The position numbers and the translations under genes are program-made. A stretch of DNA of 5,079 nucleotides from an uncultured Eubacteriales bacterium (lineage in GTDB: Bacteria > Bacillota > Clostridia > Tissierellales > Peptoniphilaceae). Position 1 is the first letter of the stretch. Every line of letters begins with the position of its first letter. The DNA lies in assembly GCA_900539725.1 (NCBI GenBank), contig UQDI01000044.1, positions 1-5,079 on the forward strand. Direction: 5' to 3'. The notes under the pieces were generated by a model. The model was not told the DNA's origin. It did not search any database and worked only from the letters and a program-made list of their open reading frames with translations. Shown here piece after piece: positions 1 through 4,927 of this stretch.

Positions 1-5
1 AACGT

Positions 6-34
6 AAAAAGAGAGACTTAAATCAATAAGTCTC
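6..34 (-). terminator. Second, weaker leftward intrinsic terminator
   Basis: Read on the minus strand, the arms GAGACTT (13-19) and AAGTCTC (28-34) form a 7-bp stem with an 8-nt loop, followed two bases later by a five-T tract (complement of A6-A10). It lies beyond the stronger terminator of the lipoprotein gene, so it is either a backup or the end of a short transcript that begins between the two. No T tract follows on the plus strand, so the plus direction is unlikely. Confidence 0.5.
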
Positions 35-56
35 CCCAATATTTGACATAGAGCCG

Positions 57-90
57 AAAAAAAATAGTAGGAAGCATTTCTTCCTACTAT
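57..90 (-). terminator. Intrinsic terminator of the lipoprotein gene
   Basis: A perfect 11-bp stem (64-74 with 80-90, arms ATAGTAGGAAG and CTTCCTACTAT) with a 5-nt loop is followed on the minus strand by eight T (complement of A57-A64). This is a textbook rho-independent terminator, 24 bases past the stop codon of the minus-strand gene ending at 115. Confidence 0.88.
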
Positions 91-114
91 ATATACATAT
101 CTATTAAAAATTAT

Positions 115-912
115 TTATTTAAACTCAAATGTAGTCATCTTTTCTTCGCCACCATCGCCTTTGTAGACTAGCTCGAACTTTTCGGCTTTGCCCTTTGCGT
201 GTTGGAAGTAGAAAAGCGCGTGCTCTGTCTTGCCGCTTGCGATATTTATCTTGAATTTGGCTGCATCGTACTTACCTCTGTCTGTGTAAAGCGTTGCGCT
301 AAGTAGCTCTCTATCCCATTTCTCAGTGCTCATAAGTTTTGCTCTGACCTCCATACCCTCGGTAACTTTACCAAGTGATATGAACTGTATATTGATTTTG
401 TCTTTATCAAAGTCACTTACTTGCCAAGCGTGTGGCTCGTACATCGATGGCGCAAACTTGAATACATCGTCTTTATCCTTGTAGATGTAGATGTACTGCG
501 CCGTATTTGAGTTGTTAAAGCTCAAAGTGTATCTAAGCTCGATTGCGTGTTCATCAACTTGGCTAGCTTCAACGTCTGACACTTCGATGTCAATGTCTTT
601 AAGTGCTTCGCTCGTCTCTTTGTTAAGTGCCCTGTATTCATCACGCGTCATGTCAACCGCTGTCAAATACTCATCACTAACCATCTCTGAGAAGGCTTCG
701 TAATTTTTCTCTACAATGCTCTTCTTAATAAAACGTTTAAGCGCATTAACAAAGTCGTCGTCGATGTCATCAGCTTTTGGCTCTTTGCCCTCAGTAACGT
801 TCCAGTCTTTTATCTCTTCTTTTGTAAACTTCGTCTTTTTTTCTGAACATGCTGTCAATGCCATAAGCATGGCCACTAGCATAGTTATAAATAAAATAAA
901 TTTCTTTTTCAT
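115..912 (-). CDS. Small membrane-anchored lipoprotein of unknown function
   Basis: This gene encodes 265 residues that I do not assign to a named family. The N-terminus is a clear lipoprotein signal: MKKK, a hydrophobic stretch (about residues 5-21), then the lipobox L-T-A-C with the lipidated cysteine at position 22, the only cysteine in the protein. The mature protein should therefore be tethered to the outer face of the cytoplasmic membrane. Residues 23-50 are a charged linker. Residues about 51-105 look helical and acidic. From about 120 onward alternating patterns suggest beta strands, possibly two small domains (about 51-160 and 170-265), the first perhaps of a cystatin or NTF2-like fold, which is only a guess. 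The start is supported by GAGGTG (917-922 on the minus strand) four bases before ATG. A promoter and a strong terminator frame it as a single-gene unit, divergent from the amidohydrolase. Confidence 0.88.
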   Translation of the reverse strand: MKKKFILFITMLVAMLMALTACSEKKTKFTKEEIKDWNVTEGKEPKADDIDDDFVNALKRFIKKSIVEKNYEAFSEMVSDEYLTAVDMTRDEYRALNKETSEALKDIDIEVSDVEASQVDEHAIELRYTLSFNNSNTAQYIYIYKDKDDVFKFAPSMYEPHAWQVSDFDKDKINIQFISLGKVTEGMEVRAKLMSTEKWDRELLSATLYTDRGKYDAAKFKINIASGKTEHALFYFQHAKGKAEKFELVYKGDGGEEKMTTFEFK

Positions 913-931
913 AATTCACCTCAACATGAAT

Positions 932-960
932 ATATTACTACATCCACGGCAATTTGTCAA
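932..960 (-). promoter_or_regulatory. Sigma-A promoter of the lipoprotein gene
   Basis: On the minus strand a consensus -35 box TTGACA (955-960) is followed by a 17-bp spacer and TAATAT (932-937) as the -10 box, four of six matches. Transcription should start near 925, so the ribosome site GAGGTG lies almost at the 5' end of the mRNA. The -35 box is the left half of the 953-970 palindrome. Confidence 0.75.
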
Positions 961-970
961 GCTTGACAAA
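953..970. promoter_or_regulatory. 18-bp palindrome made of two back-to-back -35 boxes
   Basis: TTTGTCAAGCTTGACAAA is a perfect inverted repeat. Each half contains TTGACA, one per strand, only 2 bp apart, and each is correctly spaced (17 bp) from a -10 box. The two promoters diverge and cannot easily be occupied at once, because two RNA polymerases would overlap. The site might also be an operator for a dimeric regulator, but no regulator gene is visible. Confidence 0.7.
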
Positions 971-991
971 ACGCGGCTCTTGATGTAAGAT
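963..991 (+). promoter_or_regulatory. Sigma-A promoter of the amidohydrolase gene
   Basis: TTGACA (963-968) is followed by exactly 17 bp and TAAGAT (986-991), a -10 box with four of six matches. The expected start near 998 leaves a leader of about 13 nt carrying the ribosome site AGGTGAT (1001-1006... just upstream of ATG at 1011). The arrangement mirrors that of the divergent lipoprotein promoter. Confidence 0.72.
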
Positions 992-1010
992 TTAGCTAGT
1001 AGGTGATAAG

Positions 1011-2174
1011 ATGGATTTAGTTTTATATAGAAGATTGTTTCACAAAATCCCCGAGCTCGGCTTCGAAGAGGTGAAGACGACTAAGGAGATCATTAAAATA
1101 CTTGAAAATTTTAATTGTAAACTTTATTATGGCAGGGCACTTTACGAAAGCGGCGCCGAGAGCAAGATAAGCGACATCGATAAAGGCTTCACTGGGGTTA
1201 TGGCTGAGTTTGGCACGGCTCCATACTTTTTATTCAGGGCCGATATCGATGGGCTCAAGATAAAGGAGACGAGTGATATAACGCATTTGCCGAACACCTT
1301 TGGCTTTGCCTCGACTAATGGCAATATGCACGCCTGTGGTCACGACGGACACATAGCCTTGGCACTTAGCTTATGCGAGCGCTTTAGCAAGTCTGGGGAA
1401 GCGGCTAGAGTGCTTTTTCAACCCGCCGAAGAAGGGGTTCGCGGCGCAAGAAGCATGGCGGACTTTATTACAGAGGATGTGGGTGGATTTTTATCGTATC
1501 ATATTGGCCTAGGTGAGCAAAAGGGCTACATTGGCGTTGGAACGACTGATTTTTTAGCGACAACTAAGCTTGATATGAGCTTTTTTGGAAAGGCAGCACA
1601 CGCGGCAAACGCGCCAGAAAAGGGGATCAGCGCCCTTACCATTGCCATGTCTTTCATAGATATGATAAAGGATCTTACAATTGATGCTCACAGCAAAAAA
1701 TTTATTAACATCGGTATAATAAATGGTGGCGGTCAAAGAAATGCTGTCATGGATAAAATTACTTTGGGTATGGACCTTAGAAGTGATAGTGACGAAGCGA
1801 TGGATGAGATGCTTTCTTCTATGGAGAAGATTGCAAGATGTGTATCTGAGGCGAAGGGCGCGAGCTACGAGATGAAGGTGCTTGCGAAGGCTAATGCATA
1901 TAAGGAAGAGAACTATGAATTAATTGATAGAGTGATTGAAAAACTTAATGCAAATGAGATAAAGACCCATAGAATGCCAGGCTTTGGCGCGAGTGAAGAT
2001 GTGACTTTTTATCTTAAGAAGCTTAAGAGCCGAGGCGTTCCAGCTATGCACATGATGCTGGGAACAAATTTAAAGGGGCCGCACCACAGTGACGCGTTTG
2101 ACTTTGATGAGGAAGATTTAGACTTCTTCTACAAGGCCATAGCTCTAGCATATGTGGAGATGAAGGAAGAGTGA
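1011..2174 (+). CDS. M20D-family metal-dependent amidohydrolase (aminoacylase/carboxypeptidase type)
   Basis: The 387-residue product is a cytosolic hydrolase (no signal peptide) of peptidase family M20D, whose members cleave amide bonds in N-acyl amino acids, hippurate, aminobenzoyl-glutamate and similar conjugates. Visible motifs: RADIDGL (76-82), MHACGHDGH (106-114), QPAEEG (137-142), SYHIGLG (162-168), GKAAHAANAP (193-202, lid-domain start), GGGQRNAV (239-246) and GPHHSDAFDFDEED (356-369). By family analogy the metal ligands are Cys109, His111, Glu141, His164 and a C-terminal His (358 or 359), with Glu140 as general base. All are present, so it should be active. Residues about 183-290 form the dimerisation/lid domain. 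The NTFGFAS...MHACGHDGH stretch recalls AbgA/AbgB-like proteins, but the substrate cannot be fixed. Length is near the family norm. The start is supported by AGGTGAT and a promoter. It is a single-gene unit with its own terminator. Confidence 0.93.
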   Translation: MDLVLYRRLFHKIPELGFEEVKTTKEIIKILENFNCKLYYGRALYESGAESKISDIDKGFTGVMAEFGTAPYFLFRADIDGLKIKETSDITHLPNTFGFASTNGNMHACGHDGHIALALSLCERFSKSGEAARVLFQPAEEGVRGARSMADFITEDVGGFLSYHIGLGEQKGYIGVGTTDFLATTKLDMSFFGKAAHAANAPEKGISALTIAMSFIDMIKDLTIDAHSKKFINIGIINGGGQRNAVMDKITLGMDLRSDSDEAMDEMLSSMEKIARCVSEAKGASYEMKVLAKANAYKEENYELIDRVIEKLNANEIKTHRMPGFGASEDVTFYLKKLKSRGVPAMHMMLGTNLKGPHHSDAFDFDEEDLDFFYKAIALAYVEMKEE

Positions 2175-2190
2175 TGAGCTCTTCTTTTTT
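2163..2190 (+). terminator. Intrinsic terminator overlapping the amidohydrolase stop codon
   Basis: GAAGAG (2166-2171) pairs with CTCTTC (2179-2184), and six T follow (2185-2190). Extra A-T and G-T pairs could lengthen the stem to 2163. The left arm is formed by the last codons of the gene, and the TGA stop (2172-2174) lies in the loop, so termination is placed immediately after the coding region. Confidence 0.75.
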
Positions 2191-2230
2191 AGTCTCTTTA
2201 AACTTTTCGCGTATCATCTTGATAAAATCA

Positions 2231-2259
2231 TTGCAAAAAAAATCTATATGTGTTATAAT
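2231..2259 (+). promoter_or_regulatory. Strong extended -10 promoter of the EF-G-like gene
   Basis: A perfect TATAAT (2254-2259) carries an upstream TG (2251-2252), giving an extended -10. A 17-bp, A-rich spacer separates it from TTGCAA (2231-2236, four of six matches to the -35 consensus). The start should fall near 2266, giving a leader of about 98 nt before the ATG. It follows the terminator of the preceding gene, so the EF-G-like gene is transcribed independently. Confidence 0.8.
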
Positions 2260-2265
2260 ATTTTT

Positions 2266-2300
2266 GTGAAGAAATTATTATCTTCACGCTAAATTTTTTT
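2266..2300 (+). promoter_or_regulatory. Start-proximal leader hairpin with T7 tract (candidate attenuator)
   Basis: GTGAAGA (2266-2272) pairs with TCTTCAC (2281-2287), and after GCTAAA comes a run of seven T (2294-2300). It sits at the predicted 5' end of the EF-G-like mRNA. It may be a weak terminator/attenuator or a 5' stabilising hairpin. The gap of six bases between stem and T run weakens the terminator reading. The same bases spell GTG AAG AAA TTA TTA TCT TCA CGC TAA, an eight-codon frame without a ribosome site. Confidence 0.4.
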
Positions 2301-2350
2301 ACATATAACGCTTTTATAAAGTAAATTGATAAAATAACTATATTTATATG

Positions 2351-2356
2351 AGGAGG
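2351..2356 (+). promoter_or_regulatory. Consensus ribosome binding site of the EF-G-like gene
   Basis: AGGAGG is a full match to the anti-Shine-Dalgarno sequence, seven A/T bases before ATG at 2364. It fixes the start and, with the strong promoter, predicts high translation. Confidence 0.9.
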
Positions 2357-2363
2357 AAAAAAT

Positions 2364-4433
2364 ATGAAGGCTTACGATGCAAGCAAAATCAGAAACGTAT
2401 CCCTTTTGGGACACAGTAGCAGTGGTAAAACTATGCTAGTTGAATCACTTTTATACGCAACAGGAGCTATCTCTAGGATGGGTAAGGTTGAAGACGGAAA
2501 TACTGTTGGAGACTTCTCCAAAGAAGAGATACAAAGAAAGGTTTCTATCAATACAAAGGTTATTCCTGTAGAATATAATGATGTTAAATACAATTTCCTT
2601 GATACACCTGGTTACTTCGACTTTATTGGTGAGATGTACGGTGCAAAGAGAGCGTCAGAAGGCTCTATACTAGTTATTGACGCGCAAGCAGGCGTTGAAG
2701 TAGGAACTGAAAAAGCATGGAAAAACTTAAATAAATATCACACTCCAAGATTTATCTTCTTAAATAAGATGGATAAGGAAAATGTTAAATTTGACGAAGT
2801 TTTGGAAGATATAAAAACAAAACTTGGTGGACACATAGTTCCGCTAGTTATGCCTATAGGTGAAGCTGAAGGCTTTAAGGGCATGGTTGACTTAATTCAA
2901 GACAAGGCTTACAGCTATGAAGGTAGAAAGAGAACTGAAGTTCCTGTTCCAGCTGAGTGGGATGGCTATATTGAAAAGCTTAGAGGCGAGTTAAATGAAG
3001 TCGTTGCTGAAACATCTGAAGAGCTTATGGAAAAGTATTTTGCGGGCGAAGCCTTTACTGATGCTGAATTTAAAGAAGGTATAAAGCAAGCTGTTAGAAA
3101 CGGCGAATTAACTATACTTATGGTAGGTAGCGTTGAAAAAGGCATAGGCATGGAACTACTTCTTCATAAGATTCAAAGATATTTCCCTGCTCCAAACGAA
3201 GTAGGCGCATACACTGGCACATGGGAAGATAAAGAAGAAATGAGAAAAGTTGATGAAAACGAACCATTCTCGGCAGTTGTTTTCAAGACTATAGTTGACC
3301 CATTCGTAGGAAAATTATCTCTATTCAAAGTTATATCTGGTAAGATTACTAAATCTACACCATTATACAATGCAAGTCAAGAAGTAGATGAAAAGCTTGG
3401 CGGATTATTCTACTTAAGAGGTAAGACTCAAATTGATACTGATACCATCATCGCAGGAGATATCGGTGCTACAAGTAAACTTGAACACGCTCGTACTGGC
3501 GATACGCTATGCGACAAGGCTCATCCTGTTATATTCGAGAGAATTAGGTATCCAAAGCCAACTTTATATATGTCGGTAAGACCTGTAAAGCAAGGCGAAG
3601 ACGAAAAGATAGGCGTTGCGCTTAACAAGATGACTGCAGAAGACCCAACATTTGAAGTAATTAGAAATCATGAGACTAAGGAACTTTTAATTGGTGGTCA
3701 AGGTAACATGCAATTAACAGTTATTAAAGATAAATTGAAAAACACATTTGGCGTTGAGATTGAACTTGACGATCCAAAGATTGCTTACAGAGAAACTATC
3801 AGACAAAAGGCTGAAGTTCAAGGTAAGCATAAGAAACAATCAGGCGGCGCTGGTCAATATGGTGACGTTTGGGTAAGATTTGAACCACATGATGGAGATG
3901 ACTTTGTATTTGCCGAAGAAGTATTCGGTGGAGCAGTTCCAAAGAACTTCTTCCCAGCAGTTGAAAAAGGTCTTAGAGAATCACTTGAACATGGTGTTTT
4001 AGCAGGCTACCCAGTAGTACATGTTAAGGCAACATTATACGACGGTTCATACCACGACGTTGACTCAAACGAAATGGCGTTTAAGATCGCCGCACAACTA
4101 GCATTTAAGAAGGGTATGCAAGAAGCAAAACCAATCCTTCTTGAACCTATAGTTAAGGCAGAAATAAAAGTGCCAGAAAGCTACTTAGGCGACGTTATGG
4201 GCGATATGAACAAACGTAGAGGCAGAATTTTAGGTATAGACTCACAAGATGACGGTACACAAGTAATCACAGCAGAAGTACCTCATTCAGAAATGTTTAG
4301 ATACGCAATAGACCTAAGAGCGATGACACAAGCAAGAGGCTCCTTCCAAATGGACTTTGTTAGATACGAAGAAGTACCACAAGACCATGCAAATAAGATT
4401 ATAGAAGCAGCCAACGCAGAAAAAAATAAATAA
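2364..4433 (+). CDS. Elongation factor G-like translational GTPase (EF-G-2 type paralogue)
   Basis: The 689-residue product has the full EF-G five-domain plan and should act on the ribosome in the cytosol. Domain I (about 1-290) has the P-loop GHSSSGKT (16-23), DTPGYFDF (80-87), NKMD (134-137) and GSVEKG (255-260). Domain II spans about 300-385 and domain III about 398-475. Domain IV (about 476-595) has GKHKKQSGGAGQYGD and GSYHDVDSNEMAFKIAA, the tip loops that enter the decoding site. Domain V (about 596-675) has LGDVMGDMNKRRGRILGID. Differences from housekeeping EF-G: GHSSSGKT instead of AHIDAGKT, QRKVSIN (57-63) instead of the ERGITI switch I motif, DTPGY instead of DTPGH (Tyr84 in place of the GTPase-critical histidine), and GAGQYGD instead of GRGQYGH. 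These match the EF-G-2 class known from Thermus and many Firmicutes, whose cellular role is unclear. A ribosome-protection protein is less likely. It stands alone rather than with rpsL, rpsG and tuf. Confidence 0.93.
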   Translation: MKAYDASKIRNVSLLGHSSSGKTMLVESLLYATGAISRMGKVEDGNTVGDFSKEEIQRKVSINTKVIPVEYNDVKYNFLDTPGYFDFIGEMYGAKRASEGSILVIDAQAGVEVGTEKAWKNLNKYHTPRFIFLNKMDKENVKFDEVLEDIKTKLGGHIVPLVMPIGEAEGFKGMVDLIQDKAYSYEGRKRTEVPVPAEWDGYIEKLRGELNEVVAETSEELMEKYFAGEAFTDAEFKEGIKQAVRNGELTILMVGSVEKGIGMELLLHKIQRYFPAPNEVGAYTGTWEDKEEMRKVDENEPFSAVVFKTIVDPFVGKLSLFKVISGKITKSTPLYNASQEVDEKLGGLFYLRGKTQIDTDTIIAGDIGATSKLEHARTGDTLCDKAHPVIFERIRYPKPTLYMSVRPVKQGEDEKIGVALNKMTAEDPTFEVIRNHETKELLIGGQGNMQLTVIKDKLKNTFGVEIELDDPKIAYRETIRQKAEVQGKHKKQSGGAGQYGDVWVRFEPHDGDDFVFAEEVFGGAVPKNFFPAVEKGLRESLEHGVLAGYPVVHVKATLYDGSYHDVDSNEMAFKIAAQLAFKKGMQEAKPILLEPIVKAEIKVPESYLGDVMGDMNKRRGRILGIDSQDDGTQVITAEVPHSEMFRYAIDLRAMTQARGSFQMDFVRYEEVPQDHANKIIEAANAEKNK

Positions 4434-4442
4434 TAATAAATA

Positions 4443-4473
4443 GAATATACAATATTAAATATATTTTTTCAAG
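4443..4473 (+). repeat. Module A, copy 1: exact 31-bp AT-rich repeat with hairpin and T run
   Basis: The 31 bases are identical to 4645-4675. AATATA (4444-4449) can pair with TATATT (4460-4465), followed by four more T and C, a weak terminator shape. It starts ten bases past the EF-G-like stop codon and is the nearest candidate terminator for that gene. Confidence 0.7.
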
Positions 4474-4514
4474 CACGGAGTGCCAAGGTTCACGTCCGTA
4501 AGGACGGGGTTCTT
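4473..4514 (+). repeat. Modules B-C, unit 1 (shortest core)
   Basis: GCAC-GGA-GTGC (4473-4483) is the B hairpin. The core then pairs AAGG (4485-4488) with TCTT (4511-4514), keeps a T-T mismatch (4489/4510), pairs TC with GG, and ends in CGTCC-GTAA-GGACG (4493-4506), a 5-bp stem with a GNRA tetraloop. Unlike units 2-4 it has no G-rich bulge and no second upper stem. Confidence 0.65.
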
Positions 4515-4522
4515 CTATTTTA

Positions 4523-4594
4523 CATCGCTGAAAGCGATGGCAAGGTTCCGGGGTACCCATCCAACACGAAGTGTTGAGATAGGGTCGGGTTCTT
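4523..4594 (+). repeat. Modules B-C, unit 2
   Basis: B is CATCGCT-GAA-AGCGATG (4523-4539). The core closes with AAGG (4542-4545) and TCTT (4591-4594), T-T mismatch, TCC with GGG and G-C (4550/4586). A GGGT bulge (4551-4554) follows, then ACCC/GGGT, bulged A4581, ATC/GAT, bulged A4577, and the tip CAACAC-GAA-GTGTTG (4562-4576). The architecture, bulges included, is the same as unit 4. Confidence 0.72.
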
Positions 4595-4631
4595 ATTCTC
4601 TTACATCGCCAGAGGCGATGATGAATAAGAA
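4590..4631 (+). repeat. Modules D-E, tail hairpin 1
   Basis: TTCTTATTC (4590-4598) pairs with GAATAAGAA (4623-4631), enclosing CATCGCC-AGA-GGCGATG (4604-4620). The D box TTATTCTCTT is at 4593-4602. The inner hairpin is a near copy of the unit 2 B hairpin with a changed closing pair and loop. The outer stem shares bases 4590-4594 with the unit 2 core, so the two foldings compete. Confidence 0.6.
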
Positions 4632-4644
4632 GAAAATTTAATAA

Positions 4645-4675
4645 GAATATACAATATTAAATATATTTTTTCAAG
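4645..4675 (+). repeat. Module A, copy 2: exact 31-bp AT-rich repeat
   Basis: All 31 bases match 4443-4473, 202 bp upstream. The AT hairpin and T run are the same. The flanking base before it differs, and the B hairpin that follows has swapped arms (GTGC/GCAC in place of GCAC/GTGC). Confidence 0.75.
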
Positions 4676-4739
4676 TGCGAAGCACCAAGGTTCTCGGGAC
4701 CCAATAGACGCTTTAGCGTCGTCATTGGGTGAGGTCCTT
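4675..4739 (+). repeat. Modules B-C, unit 3
   Basis: B is GTGC-GAA-GCAC (4675-4685). The core pairs AAGG (4687-4690) with CCTT (4736-4739), a fully Watson-Crick version of the AAGG/TCTT helix, keeps the T-T mismatch (4691/4735), then pairs TCTC with GAGG. A GGG bulge (4696-4698), ACCCAAT/ATTGGGT (4699-4705 with 4724-4730), an asymmetric internal loop and GACGC-TTTA-GCGTC (4707-4720) complete it. Confidence 0.7.
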
Positions 4740-4805
4740 CTATTTATTCTCTTCCGCTGCCGGAGGCAGCGGTACGAGCAAGAAGAAAAATTTTATAATA
4801 AATAG
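4740..4805 (+). repeat. Modules D-E, tail hairpin 2
   Basis: The D box is at 4744-4753, followed by CCGCTGCC-GGA-GGCAGCGG (4754-4772), an 8-bp GC-rich stem and the strongest simple hairpin of the array. CTATTTATT (4740-4748) is exactly complementary to AATAAATAG (4797-4805) and could close a larger domain around it. Confidence 0.62.
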
Positions 4806-4806
4806 C

Positions 4807-4829
4807 ATATACACAAATAATATATTTTT
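4807..4829 (+). repeat. Module A, copy 3 (diverged)
   Basis: ATATA (4807-4811) pairs with TATAT (4821-4825) over a 9-nt loop, followed by four T and C. Its left flank AATAAATAG matches the flank of copy 1, which shows common descent although the loop has changed. Confidence 0.5.
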
Positions 4830-4834
4830 CATAT

Positions 4835-4879
4835 TTATTCTCTTAAGGAGGACGTACTAATTAGGGTACGTCTTTCTTA
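4835..4879 (+). repeat. Modules D-E, tail hairpin 3 (long stem)
   Basis: The D box (4835-4844) runs into a 14-bp stem (4844-4857 with 4866-4879) whose heart is GACGTAC/GTACGTC. Two G-T pairs lie in the lower half and the loop is 8 nt. The left arm contains AAGGAGG (4845-4851), a ribosome-site-like string held in the stem. No open frame of note follows. The right arm is T-rich, so a terminator role for read-through is possible. Confidence 0.6.
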
Positions 4880-4895
4880 TTTTGCGGATCCAATG

Positions 4896-4918
4896 TTTTA
4901 CAAATATGTAAAATTTTT
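4896..4918 (+). repeat. Module A, copy 4: TTTTAC/GTAAAA hairpin with T5
   Basis: TTTTAC (4896-4901) pairs with GTAAAA (4908-4913), followed by five T and C. The sequence differs from copies 1-3, but the form (AT hairpin, T run, C, then hairpin B) is preserved. It resembles a weak intrinsic terminator. Confidence 0.5.
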
Positions 4919-4927
4919 CATATTTTA

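Noticed and set aside
43..71. Plus-strand promoter with TTGACA at 43-48
   Set aside because: No acceptable -10 box lies about 17 bp downstream, and the region is occupied by the leftward terminator.
491..988. Plus-strand open frames opposite the lipoprotein gene
   Set aside because: They lie antisense to a well-supported gene, lack ribosome sites and encode low-complexity serine/leucine-rich strings.
1142..3370. Minus-strand open frames within the amidohydrolase and EF-G-like genes
   Set aside because: They are shadows of genes with full family motifs, and none has its own promoter or ribosome site.
2364..4433. Tet(M/O)-type ribosome-protection resistance gene
   Set aside because: The protein keeps EF-G domain IV loop motifs (QSGG-GQYG, GSYHDVDS) and matches the EF-G-2 pattern rather than Tet proteins.
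4541..4594. tRNA or T-box fragment suggested by GGTTC-like strings
   Set aside because: There is no cloverleaf, anticodon arm or CCA end, and no specifier-loop or antiterminator consensus.
4473..4772. CsrA sponge RNA (GGA loops at 4477 and 4762)
   Set aside because: Only two loops are GGA. Most are GAA, and the ANGGA context is missing, so a CsrB-like role is not supported.
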